From assembly GCF_963169125.1 (NCBI RefSeq), contig NC_084798.1, forward strand, positions 202,177,481 to 202,241,480: a DNA stretch of 64,000 nt. The letters run 5' to 3'. This DNA is from Humulus lupulus. Taxonomy: Eukaryota; Streptophyta; Magnoliopsida; Rosales; Cannabaceae. Each line of letters starts with the position of its first letter. Positions within the stretch are counted from its first letter, which is position 1. The notes under the pieces were generated by a model. It was not told the origin of the DNA. It did not search any database and was given only the letters and a program-made list of their open reading frames with translations. Below are positions 44,001 through 54,706 of this stretch, in pieces. Position numbers and translations under genes: made by a program.

Positions 44001-44766
44001 CCTTCATTTCGGAAGTGTACTACAACAAGTTGTGTTTTTTATCACTACATGACCCTAATTAGTTGTGATGAAGCTCATTTAAGGAAGATGATTTCAGATG
44101 TAAAAAATAATGATCAACATAAAAAGATAAAGCATCCATGTCCCAAAATGAAGGCTATTATTGATTTCATTCTAGGAAAAATATTGAAATTTGGAAAGTC
44201 ATGGTTTGAAATTGACTTTGTTTTCATGCCATTTCTTATTCCACAAGGAAGGGGGATTTATTTAGATCATTGGAGCTTAGGAGTTTTACATATAGATAAA
44301 AAGATTATCTATATCTATGACTCATTTAATAGTCCCAATAACGAAGATGTTGAAACACACGTGAAGAAATATTGCAGAATTCTTCCATTCATTTTGGATT
44401 ATTTGGGCTTCCATGAAAAACGTAAACATTATGCACCTACGTGCGAGGATTTTAGGTTCTCATGGGTTGAAACTCCTTTTCAGAATAACACGTGAGTTTG
44501 TTAAGATTCAATTACTTTGTATGCTGAGTTTTTCTTTTCTCCTCAATTTTTTCTGTTGAATTTTGTTTTTACCAATTTGCAGGTTTGATTGTGGTATTTA
44601 CGTGATAAAAATGGCTGAGTTGTTAATGATGGGGATGTCTCCATTCAAAATTCGTCCAAACAATGTTGTTGATATGAGAAGGAAGATGGCCTTAGAATTT
44701 TGGGATCATGGGTACAAGAGGAAGCACGGTCATGAAACTCCAGCAGAGAACTTGTGTCATGTATGA
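41053..44766 (+). pseudogene. DUF1985-Ulp1 cysteine protease gene of a MULE, broken
   Basis: Nine exons with clean GT..AG junctions: 41053-41127, 41236-42045, 42159-42341, 42495-42866, 42963-43172, 43262-43599, 43687-43816, 43944-44491, 44583-44766. Exon 2 is a DUF1985 domain (GKRAKCGIEEFALITGL, VWGYEVIPSLGSLFG). Exons 4-5 are Lys/Glu-rich and probably coiled coil. Exons 8-9 are an Ulp1 (peptidase C48) domain with His in DHWSLGVL, Asp in YDSF, Gln in TPFQNNT and Cys in FDCGIYV. Such proteins are SUMO/ubiquitin-like protease homologues carried by Kaonashi-type MULEs. Lesions: TGA at 41470-41472 (likely from Trp), a frameshift near 43320, and a frame change across the C23 run at 43394-43416. 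The active-site residues are all intact, so decay seems recent. Confidence 0.88.
43394..43416 (+). repeat. Run of 23 C encoding a proline tract
   Basis: An uninterrupted 23-base C run inside exon 6 of the Ulp1 gene. It would encode a polyproline linker. The flanking frames do not agree across it by one base, so it is either a slippage frameshift or an assembly length error. Confidence 0.95.
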
Positions 44767-44949
44767 TTACAAGAACAAAATATGTTTCTCAATACTTTTT
44801 GTTTTAAGAATATTTTTATTGCTCACTGACCCTCGAAATCAAGAGTTGTGGAACTCTGAGTTTTTGTGCTTGATATCATAAACTTACCATATGAGTTTAG
44901 CAATGAGAATTACTTCCCAAGTGGTACTAAACTTACCATATGAGTTATA

Positions 44950-47060
44950 ATTCAAGTCTCTTTAAGCCACAATGTTTTAAATTTAAACTACTAAGTTTTA
45001 TATTTAAACCCCTAACCTTTAAATGTAAACCGTTTGTCTAAAAATTTAAATAGCAATTATTTTTCTTGATCAAGAAACATTGTAAACTCCTAACCTTTAA
45101 ATTTAAACCACTTTCCTATAAATTTAAACAACAATCCAAATGGCATCAAACTTTGAACCACAAGACTAAATGGCATCAAATTTTGAACCACAATGCTAAA
45201 TGGCATCAAGTTTTGAAAAATAAATTATAAATTTTTATCTGTTAAGCTCTACTTATAAATCAAGTCTCTTTAAACCACAATGTTTTAAATTTTGAACCAC
45301 AATGCTAAATGGATTCAAATTTTGATTCATAATTTATAAAGTTATATCCATTAAGATATATTTATAATCAAAGTATCTTTAAACCACAATGTTTTAAATT
45401 TAAACCACTAAGCTTTAACTTTAAACCCCTAAACTTTAAAATTAAACCTCTTATTTAAAAATTTAAACCCCAGACCATATGGCATCAAATTTTGAACCAC
45501 ATGGCTAAATGGAATCAAATTTTGAACCATAATTTATAAATTTTTATCCATTAAGCTATATTTATAATTCAAGTCTCTTTAAACCACAATGTCTTAAATT
45601 TAAACCACTAAGCTTTAAATTTAAACCCCTAAACTTTAAAATTAAATCTCTGTCATGAAAATTTAAACCACAATCTAAATGGCATCAAAATATATCAATT
45701 AAGCTCCATTTATAATCCAAGTCTCTATAAACCACTAAGCATTAAATTTAAACCGATAAGCTTAAAATTTAAACCACTTGCCTAAGAATTTAATCCACAA
45801 ACCAAATGGCATCAAATTTTGAACCCCTGAGCTAAATGGCATAAAATTTTGACCACAAGGCTAAATATCATCAAATTTTGATCCACAATTTATGAATTTT
45901 TATCCATTCAGCTCTATTCATAATCAAAGCTTCTTTTACCCTCAATGTTAGGAATTTTAAACCATTAAGCTTTAAATTTAAACCACTAAGGTTTAAATTT
46001 AAACCATTTGCCTACAACTTTAAACCATAATAAAAAAGGCATCAAATTTTGAACCACATGGCTAAATGGAATCAAAGTTTCAACCACAACTCTAAATGGA
46101 ATCAAATTTTAAACCATAATTTATAAATTTTGAACCCCCTAAGCTAAATGACATCAAATTTTGAACCCCAAGGATAAATATTATAAAATTTTGATCCAAA
46201 ATTTATGTATTTTTATCCATTCAGCTCTATTTATAATCCAAGTTTCTTTTTACCCTCAATGTTTTAAATTTAAACCACTAAGCTATAAATTTAAACCACT
46301 AAAGTTTAAATTTAAACCACTTGCCTTAAACTTTAAACCCCAAGGCTAAATGGTATCAAATTTGTATCTATTAAGCTCTACTTATAATCAAACTCTATTT
46401 TACCAATTATTTTTAAATTTAAACCACTAAACTTTAATTTTAAAACCCAATGTTTTAAATTTAAACCTAATTTCTTTATTCGTCAAAAATTTTAGACCAG
46501 AAGTTGTTAGTGGCAAAAAAAAAATTATATATTTTATTTTTAGGTATGACTATGCGCCGCGGCCCATATCAATTAGTGCCGCGGCGCCCAGTGACAAATA
46601 ATTGCTATTTTTTGTTTCATTCTGAGCGCCGCGGCTCTAATGTCTAAAGGTTCTGTGCGCCGCGGCGGGGAAAATTGCACTTGCCTAAATTTTTTATAAT
46701 CCAAGTGTCTTTAAACAACTAAGTTTTAAATTTAAATCGTTAAGCTTTAAATTTAAACCACTTGCCTAAGAATTTAAACCACTAAGATTTAAATTTAAAC
46801 CACTTTCATAAAACTTTAAACCACAATGCAAATGGCTTCAAATTTTGAACCACATGGCTAAATGGAATCAAATTTTGAACCACAAGGCTAAATGGTATCA
46901 AATTTTTATCCATTAAGCTCTATTTATAATCCAACTCTATTTAACCAACTATGTTTTAAATTTAAACCCCTAAGCTTAAAATTTAAACCCCTAAGCTTAA
47001 AATTTAAACCCCTATGTTTTAAATTTAAACACCTTGCCTAGAAATTTAAACCGCAACCTT
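44950..47060. repeat. AT-rich ~200-bp tandem repeat array 3
   Basis: Same unit and orientation as arrays 1 and 2. For example the TATTTATAATYMAAGT phrase is at 45361 and 45561, exactly 200 bp apart. It is interrupted at 46500-46690 by a poly-A run and the third GC module. Confidence 0.8.
46554..46670. promoter_or_regulatory. GC-rich palindrome module, third MULE copy, without a gene
   Basis: Perfect inverted repeat GCGCCGCGGC (46554-46563) and GCCGCGGCGC (46578-46587) with a 14-base loop, followed by GAGCGCCGCGGCTC and GTGCGCCGCGGCGG. It is homologous to the module at 40105, including the flanking poly-A and TTATATATTTT. No gene follows on the plus strand; repeat units resume at once. Confidence 0.6.
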
Positions 47061-47319
47061 AAATAAATAAGATTAACTGATAAATTTGTCATAATTTAAA
47101 GATGATAATAATATAATAAAAAACAAATGTACTTTAATAAATGTATAAACATTCTTATCCACAAGTCCACAACGCAACAAATATGTATAACATTGCATCT
47201 TTATAGTCTTTAGACTGCAACAGATAACAACAGTTCATGCTTTCATGCATAATGCACTGTACTCAAGGACAATAATCAATCTCAATGATCATGATATGTA
47301 TGCAATTCACAACTCAATG

Positions 47320-49742
47320 TTATCCTTCTTTTAGAATTGGTTGGCTTTTACAATTCTTTCTATTATGCCCCAATATTCTGCAATTTCCACACTTGACTGT
47401 TCGAACATGCTTGGGAAATTCTCCTGTTGATGGAATTCTTTTTTTCTTGGGACGTCCTTGTTTTACTTTGAATTTTGGAGCTTTCATGCTATCTCCTATA
47501 ATTTCATCTGGGACACTCCAATCAACTTTATCTGGAAGATGATTAATTGATCCTGCATATGTCTCTTTCAAAACAGAATTTTTATACCAATTTGAGCAAA
47601 ATTTGTACTTGTCCAAGTACTTGCTTTCAATTGTTGCAATAGCATGTGCACGTGGAATTCCCTCTAGTTGAAATTCATTACATGTGCACATATGTTGTTC
47701 CAAGTCGACAACAAACACTCGATCACCATATGTGACACTAGATTTCATTGCATCAATTGCATCTACCTGTGAAACAATACAATTATTAAGCAATAAATTT
47801 AAAAGTTGAACAAAAAGAAAATAAATGTAACTTTAATAACATACCTTCATTCGAAATGCCACATCAAGTTTGATCTCCATTTCATCATTTGCCCATTTTG
47901 TCACCTCAACAAATTGGTTGATTGCTGCTTTTTTTCTTGTTGAAAACCATCTTTGAATCATCTCTCTTATAGCTTCTATTAACGACGTTATAGGCAATTC
48001 TCTCGCATGCACAATTGCTGCATTTATAGATTCGGCAATGTTACTTGTAAGAATGTTATACCTTTTCGTTGGAAAGAATGGCCGAGCCCATTTTTCTGGT
48101 TTTGCTTCCAAAAGATAAGTGGTCATTTCAGGGCTAATTTTCTGTAATTCAGCCATGGCAGAATAATATTCTTGAGCTGAGTACACTCTTGAAGCAGTTT
48201 CAAATATGGCATGCACATGTAATCCCCTAAACTTAGTCCTTAGATTTTGCTTCAAATGATAAAGACAAACTCCATGATATACACCAGGATACACTTGTTC
48301 AACTGCATTTTTGATGCTTTTATGCCTGTCAGATACTATGCACAAGTTTTCTCGATCTCCTATTGCTTCTTTTAGTCTTGTAAAGAACCATATCCATGCA
48401 TTGTCATTTTCTGAATCCCCAATTCCAAAGGCGAGCGGAAAAATTTGATTGTTTCCATCTTTAACACAAGCTGCATACAGTGTACCTCCACGTTTCGTCT
48501 TTAAAAATGTTCCATCTACCACTATAACTGGTCTACATTGCTTCCATCATCTAATGAAGCCCCAAAAGCAATAAACATGTATTTAAACCTGTAAAATTTA
48601 AATAAAAAAAACAACCAATTCCTAGAGATGTAAGTTATGGATTGTAATCAGTAAAGCCTTGAATATAGGAATGCAAATCATAAATATTATTCTTACCTGT
48701 TTTCTTCATCTTTACATACTCTTGTGATAGTTCCTGGGTTGGCCAACTGTAGCATATACAAATATGAAGGCAACAATGCATAACTTTCCTCATTTTACCC
48801 TCTAACATCATCGGCTGCAAGTGCTTTTGCTCTCCAGGCTTTATTGTATGTTACACCTACCCCATGTTCATCTCTCATGTCTCTTATTATTTGCCTTGGT
48901 CGATAGGTTGATCATGGGTCACGAAACTTCTCTTTGAAGTAACTACTGATAACTTTTGCACTTGCTTGTCTATTTTCAAAATTCCTGTGATTTAAGGAGC
49001 ATGTGTGGTGTTTATGGTATTTGATAACTCGAAAGTAGTCTGATACTTTTGAGTTTCTTGCACGTACATACCAGCCACAATTCTCATCTATGCATTTTGC
49101 CCAAAATGCTTCTGAACATGATTTTTGAATTCTATACTGAAAGTGTTTCTTGATGGCTATTTTCGCAAGTGTATGTTTTAGATCAGTCTTATTCTTGAAA
49201 ACATAATTGAGTCTTATGTCTTCAATCTCCATATTCGGAAACACATGCAGAGGTGATTAAGCTTCTTGCCCGTGTTCTGTAATTTTGTTGGATTCTTGTG
49301 TTGAGGCGCTCTTCATCTTGCTAGTGCTTGCAGTATTTGTATTGGGGTCTGTGAGAGTCAAACTGTGACTTGTTGCATTGCTTGCTAAAGCAGATGGAAT
49401 GCTAGCTTCTCTTGGCAAAGAAATGGTTTGATTTCTCTGTTCTACTTCAACGATGAGAGGACATTTTTTCAACTCTTCCACAGTCTTGTTCAAGTTTAGA
49501 TAAACTTGTAAATTCTCATCACTTTCTATCTTCATTCCTTTGCTTGTATCCATATTTGCATCAAAAATCAAGTTTGTTGAAATCAATCTTTCATTCAATC
49601 TGAGCTCTTTGTATATCTTGTTTACCAATTCCACATACTTGATATCCTTTTCCACCATCAATATTTTCACTTCATGATCAATGTATTTGTTGTTTGCATT
49701 CCATCTTCCGTTAAAAACTACAAATAACATTATCTTATCCAT
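47320..49742 (-). pseudogene. MULE transposase (MuDR/FAR1-type), broken
   Basis: Minus strand, exons 49742-48697, 48588-47845 and 47766-47320. Start ATG at 49742 (MDKIMLFVVFNGRW). In order: a PB1-like N-terminal domain; a MuDR DNA-binding domain (KKHFQYRIQKS, AKCIDENCGWYVRA); a DDE transposase core with DGTFLKTKRGGTLY, VSDRHKSIKNA, HLKQNLRTKF and NIAESINAAI; a SWIM zinc finger CTCNEFQLEGIPRAHA in which the third Cys is Arg; and a zinc knuckle CGNCRILGHNRKNC. It would cut and move the element. Lesions: in-frame stops at 49257-49259 (TAA), 48912-48914 (TGA) and 48795-48797 (TAA), and a frameshift near 48545 just before VVDGTF. It runs towards the Ulp1 gene, tail to tail. Confidence 0.9.
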
Positions 49743-49766
49743 TTCCTGCAATAAAAAATAACACAA

Positions 49767-50059
49767 CCATGAGAGCTTATTGCTTTATCTTGGATAGAAA
49801 TTAAAAAAAAAAAAAAATCAATTCAATATACTTTTTGCCTTAACTTCACTGAACTCAAGGCAAACACAATTTTTGCAAAACTAAGTGTCAATAATATTTG
49901 TGACTCAATAAGAAGAATCAAAGTAATGCAAAAGATGTTTATAGTGAAGATGAAGATAATAATGTTATTTTACAACAAAATTTAAACCTCAAACATTCAA
50001 TGGCTAAAAATTTAAACTAATACTTTCATAATTTACAACATTGTTCTTAAAATTAGGAT
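49767..50059. other. Upstream flank of the MULE transposase
   Basis: AT-rich, with an acceptor-like TTTTTATTGCAG just before the transposase ATG on the minus strand, so a 5' UTR intron is likely. Nothing else seen. Confidence 0.35.
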
Positions 50060-50605
50060 TCAATCTGATGAACAACAAAGACACATTTTTGAGGATGCTG
50101 GAAATAATTTTGGCAAGAGAAATGGATCTCAAAAAGAAAATGACAGAAATAAGACAAGTTGAAGAAGTGTTAAAGCAAAGGCTGGTCTCATCAGAAGAAC
50201 AAGTATACTGCATGGGAGATGAAACAAAAGATGTTCGGGAAAAATTGTTTGTGGTGGATAATATGGCTGTGGTTTCAGTGGGAATTTCAAAAGAGCTGTT
50301 GGGTCAATTGCAGACACTCCAGGTAAGTTTAAAAAGTTCAGCTACTCGGCTGAGATCAAAGCTGGAAAGCAGCAATGCAAAATTTAATGACTTTCTTGTT
50401 ACATAGATAAACAAACTAAAATCCAATTTGAGAGATGCTGAAGATAAAATAATTCTTGCCAATTCAAAAGCCTTTACTTTGGGGTGATAAGGTCAGATTG
50501 CTTGATAAAGAGCTGAAAGAATCTGAGTTTCTGCTGCTGAATGCAAAGTATTCTGCAGATTGGAATCAGGAAGAGCTTAATGCTCTATGTTGCATAATCA
50601 ATGAA
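50060..50605 (+). pseudogene. Captured fragment of a WIT-like coiled-coil protein, copy A
   Basis: A Lys/Glu-rich heptad-like frame: REMDLKKKMTEIRQVEEVL, then AVVSVGISKELLGQLQTLQ and SLKSSATRLRSKLE, TAG at 50404-50406, then NLRDAEDKIILANSKAFTLG and, after a one-base frameshift, ELKESEFLLLNAKYSADWN. This order resembles the WPP-domain-interacting tail-anchored proteins (WIT1/WIT2) of the plant nuclear envelope, where a phrase like GISKELVGRLQ occurs. No membrane tail is present. It ends where the polymerase epsilon fragment begins. Confidence 0.6.
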
Positions 50606-50760
50606 GTACCATCTTGCATTCTATAAGACCAAGAAAATCAATAGCAAAAAGTATATATATTGTGTAGTTGGGAAACAAAGAAAATCGTTAAAACTCACTT
50701 ACTCATGACATATCCATAAAAGGAATTAAGAATTCACTTTCGAGTGAGTTGTAAAGAATC
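50606..50760 (-). pseudogene. Captured fragment of DNA polymerase epsilon, copy B
   Basis: About 150 bp nearly identical to 31520-31670 (same orientation): the end of one exon, the retained intron, and the exon piece encoding NSFYGYVM. It is joined directly to the WIT-like fragment at about 50606. The two copies share the intron, so one derives from the other. Confidence 0.75.
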
Positions 50761-51019
50761 ATATAATAGTTTTTAGTTACCATTTTTATTACATATAATA
50801 AAAATAGTTCATGATCTTCCAAAAGTAAATAGATGTTATTCTTTGCATAAGATTTTTTGTAATGTGATAGATCTTTCTTAGGTAATAACAATTATATCTT
50901 AGTTTCCAAATCCAATAATGAAATTTCTCAAGAACAACTTTTTAATAACAATGAAAGATTTACAAATGAGCATATGTGAGGCTCAAACTCTCGTACCACA
51001 GCCTTTTTCAAGAGGGTTG

Positions 51020-51570
51020 ATATCTCCACCAAAGTTTAAATTATAAATCAAGCATATTTAAACCCTTAGTTTTGAAATTTAAACCATTAAGCTTTAAATT
51101 TAAACCACAAGCTTTAAATTTAAACCACAAGACTTAAAATTTAAACTACTTGCCTTAAAATTTAATCCGCAAGTCTTAAATATCTTAAAATATGAACAAC
51201 TAAACTTAAATGGCATCAAAATTTAATCCACAAGGTTTAAGTTTTATTCATTTAATCTTAGATTATAAACATACTCTATTTTAATCTATATAATGTAATG
51301 TGTGAATCTAATATAAAATTTTTATAATTTTAAACCAAATGTCTTAAAACTTAAACCACTATTTATAAATCTGAACCACAAGGCTTAAATGACATCATAT
51401 TTAAGCCACAATTTATAAATTTTTATTCATTTAAGCTTAAATTATAAACCAAGTATCTTTAAACCCCTAGGTTTGAAATTTAAACCACTAAGCTTTAAAT
51501 TTAAACCACAATGCTTAAAATTTAAACCACTTGCGTTAAAATTTAAACCTCAAGCCTTAAATGGCTTAGA
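51020..51570. repeat. AT-rich repeat array 4
   Basis: Two to three units of the same repeat family and orientation (AAATTTAAACCACTAAGC, AAATTTAAACCACAATGC), closest to the units at about 32880-33240. It separates the two WIT-like copies. Confidence 0.75.
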
Positions 51571-51599
51571 TCAAATGTTTCATGGCATTTGTTTGGTAA

Positions 51600-51935
51600 A
51601 TTGCAGACACTCCAGCTAAGTTTGAAAAGTTCAGCTACTTGGCTAAAATCAAAGCTTGAAGGTTCCAAGGAAGAATTGAAGGCTAAAGAAAATTATTTGA
51701 GCAAGCTGGAAAGGAGCAATGCAAAATTTAATGACTTGCTTGTTGCATAGACAAACATACTAAAATCAAAATTGAGAGATGCTGAAGATAAAATAATTCT
51801 TGCCAATTCAAAAGCTTTTACTTTGGGTGATAAGGTCAGATTGCTTGTTCAGCTACAATGTGCAATAACATATGCCAAAGCTAGTCAAGACAAACAAATC
51901 CTTCTGTATTCTACAATAGCTAAGCAGTGAGGGCA
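51600..51935 (+). pseudogene. Captured fragment of a WIT-like coiled-coil protein, copy B
   Basis: It parallels copy A (SSATWLKSKLEGSKEELKAK, KLERSNAKFNDLLVA, TAG at 51748-51750, LRDAEDKIILANSKAFTLGD) but extends differently (QLQCAITYAKASQDKQ). An extra 50-bp segment is present here that copy A lacks, so copy A is the internally deleted one. After about 51935 the frame closes and similarity is lost. Confidence 0.58.
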
Positions 51936-53060
51936 GAGAAGCCAGACAAAGGAGTTTTCATTGGAGGGGCGGGAGATTCTACCACTGGAGCATTACTGTG
52001 AGAAGTGTCGAAAGGCATTGAAGAATCAAGAAAGTAAAAGAATCAAGGGAAAGCTGAAGAAGAGGATTAATGTTTTTGGCTGATAGCATTTAAAGAATAG
52101 AAAGTGTTTGATAAAAGCTTTGATCAAGTAATGGATTGAGCTACTGAGCTTTATATTTATAGTGTTTCATTAATACACCAAAACAATTTTTTAACAGCTT
52201 TATCCAAACCCAGTTGTTCATTTAGGTAAACAGTTACATAAAAACAAACTCTAAATTAATTTAACAGAACCTTAGTATAATATCTAACATAATCATGCCA
52301 ATCAACGAAAGCTTTCATTGAGTTCAAGCTACAGACCTTCAACTTTAATGTCAGGATAAAATCTAATTATTTGTTCAAGTTGGCAGCAGGTGTTTGTTTT
52401 CTTAGATCAAGACTTGCTCTATCAAGTACAAACCTACAGAAAATATCAAATCAATTAAACCAACAATTTTGGACAAATAGGTACAAGAATAATGATCCCA
52501 GAAATGGCCAGCACACATGTCAAACATCAGACAAGTTTAAGAATTTATTCCAGTATACTTAATTTCAAATCAAAGAGCCAAATGTAGCATTAAAATAAAA
52601 ACATATAAATCCAAAAATCATATAAACAAAGATCAACAAACTCTTTTTTATACCAAAAATTTATAGTTTACATAGAGGCATTTTATCAACAAACTCCTAG
52701 CACTATAAATTTGTGAAAATGAAGAAAAACTCTCCATGATAATGATAATGATCCCAATGGCAGATTTTTTGCAATATCATAGTCACAGTTTTATTGAGTA
52801 ATTTTAACAAACACTTAGAAGACATTTTAACTTATGTATAATATGGAATATTCAATTTCATTTAACTTAACTAAATTTTTATACACACATGAATGTTAAT
52901 TTATATGTATGATTGCAACAAACACATATAGTTCAAAAAAAATTTAAAAAAAATAAAAATTGAGAAAGGAGGAAGAGAGAAATTTAGTCTCAAGCAAGGA
53001 GGAAGAACTCGCCAAGCAGATTTGAGTGGCTGTGGCAGAGGAACAGAAGAGGAAATTTGA
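51936..53060. other. Non-coding stretch, nothing recognised
   Basis: AT-rich DNA without domains or long frames on either strand. It may include one end of the MULE region, but no terminal inverted repeat was found. Confidence 0.4.
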
Positions 53061-53077
53061 TGAACAACAATGCAGTG

Positions 53078-53216
53078 GAGATGGTAGAACAGCAGTGCAG
53101 TGGAGATGGTGGTAGAAAATCGATGGGAGAAGGAGAAATCGATGGTGATGGAAAATCAAAGGGAGAAGGAGAAATCGCTGGTGGTGGAAAATCTATGGGA
53201 GAAGGAAAAATCGTTC
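53078..53216. repeat. Short minisatellite, ~36-bp unit
   Basis: About three and a half copies of a GA-rich unit (GGGAGAAGGAGAAATCG with GGTGGTGGAAAATC), preceded by a smaller duplication of GCAGTGGAGATGGT. Confidence 0.7.
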
Positions 53217-54706
53217 GATCGAAGAGGAAGAAATCGATTGAGGAAGAGCTATAACTATAAAACCGGTTTGAGTAAGGGTAATATAAGAATCACAGCTTTA
53301 AAATCGGGTATATTTAGTTAAGAGATTGATGCTGGATATATCTAGTTAAGTATGTCTAAAAACGGGTAATTATGAAAAAGACCCAAAAAAAAACCATAGA
53401 TTAACTTTTTTTGAAAAAAAGTTATATTTTTGCATAATCTATTAAAATTCTGATATAATATGTAATTTTCACATATGTAAGGCTTACACTCAATTAAACA
53501 TCCTCGTATGAGTACACCTATAACAGTTATATATATATAAGTTTCCAATTAGAAAATCAATGTTACACCACATTATTATATATTGCTACAGATTATTTGG
53601 ATTACAATATTAAATCATATCATAGAGCACGATTAGATATGTAATAGTCAACATATAAGGATACATTTTAATTTATTTTTTCTTCATTTATATTCATTTC
53701 CCATATTTCTTTTAGCCACTTTGAAAGGTGCAATTGCCATGGTATCAAATTTCTAAATTTAGTTACACCAATCAAAATGAAATTCTTTAAGGTTGTCTAA
53801 CCCTCTTTTTCTTTTTCTTTTTTTCTTCTTATTTTTAAAATAAGGCATATTAGGAGGGTTAACCTCTAGCCTCAAATGGTAGCCGTTTCCCAGTGGAAAG
53901 AACTTTCACTTTTAATCTTTTTATATCAAAGAACTTTCACTTTTAATTCAGTACGTTTTATACATATTATGCAAGAGATGAAAAGAAAGACAATTTTGAC
54001 TGACAATTCCTTAATTCTTTGGATCCTCAATGAAGAACCGAAAAATTGGCTTTATTTAACTAAGATTAGTTTCTACACAACTGAAAGTAAATAGTAAGTT
54101 TCATAGTTAAGAGTATGAAGAAATGAAGCTATTATTTTCTCTTTCTATATTCTACTCATTTATCGTTCACAATGTAAAAATCTATTTATACATATCTCAG
54201 CAACTACTTTTCTCTCTTTCACTATTAATATACAAACATACATGTGATGCACTAGAATGCACGAATACTTGCATCCTTGACATGGGTTCTCTCACAAAAT
54301 TAGCTCCCCACAGCCTAAAAAAGCTAAAGGAACTCGGTGTCTGCCGCTTAATACTTGCTACCAAAAAAGCATCTCAATGATGGAGGATTGAACTCTCAGT
54401 GAAGGGTTCATTTCTTCTGCTGTACTGTACACAGAACAATTAGATCTGTATTTGTCCTCCAATGCGGAGCTCGTGATCACAAACATTGGACTCGATCACC
54501 AATTATCAGATTGATCGAAGAACTTCCATATTCTTGTCTTATAATGGCATTTAGGATCACTTCTAGCTTCTTGCTCCCTACTTTTCAACTTTAGTCCACT
54601 TCTATATGAGCTTTTGCTCATTGACTCTCGATTATTTCAGAGTGGAAGAAAAGAAACTAATGAAATTTCTTCTGTACAAGGACTGTACTGATACCTTTTA
54701 AATGGG
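53217..54706. other. Intergenic DNA and 3' UTR of RPOT
   Basis: No gene recognised. A perfect hairpin AACTTTTTTTGAAAAAAAGTT lies near 53406. The last 200-300 bp before 54706 are presumably the RPOT 3' UTR (minus strand), but no poly-A signal can be assigned with confidence. Confidence 0.4.

Larger units (their letters stand above)
31306..51935. mobile_element. Composite Mutator-like element (MULE) region, ends not found
   Basis: One region holds a MULE transposase (minus strand), a DUF1985-Ulp1 gene (plus strand) and a 'putative plant transposon protein' gene (plus strand). These are separated by arrays of the same ~200-bp AT-rich repeat in one orientation and by fragments of host genes. Ulp1-carrying MULEs are a known class (Kaonashi type). 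The fragment pairs (polymerase epsilon at 31.3-31.7 and 50.6-50.8 kb) mark both flanks. I could not identify terminal inverted repeats or a 9-bp target duplication, so the limits are a minimum guess, and more than one element may be merged here. Confidence 0.5.

Noticed and set aside
32540..47060. Regular repeats that could be mistaken for a CRISPR array
   Set aside because: Repeats are degenerate, ~200 bp with ~20-bp subunits and no unique spacers, in a plant nuclear genome.
53350..53430. Possible right terminal inverted repeat of the MULE near the AACTTTTTTTGAAAAAAAGTT hairpin
   Set aside because: No matching inverted copy was found near 30-32 kb; the hairpin is an A/T run.
52371..54380. 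Short frames of 60-85 residues on both strands
   Set aside because: No family resemblance, AT-rich composition, no start or splice context.
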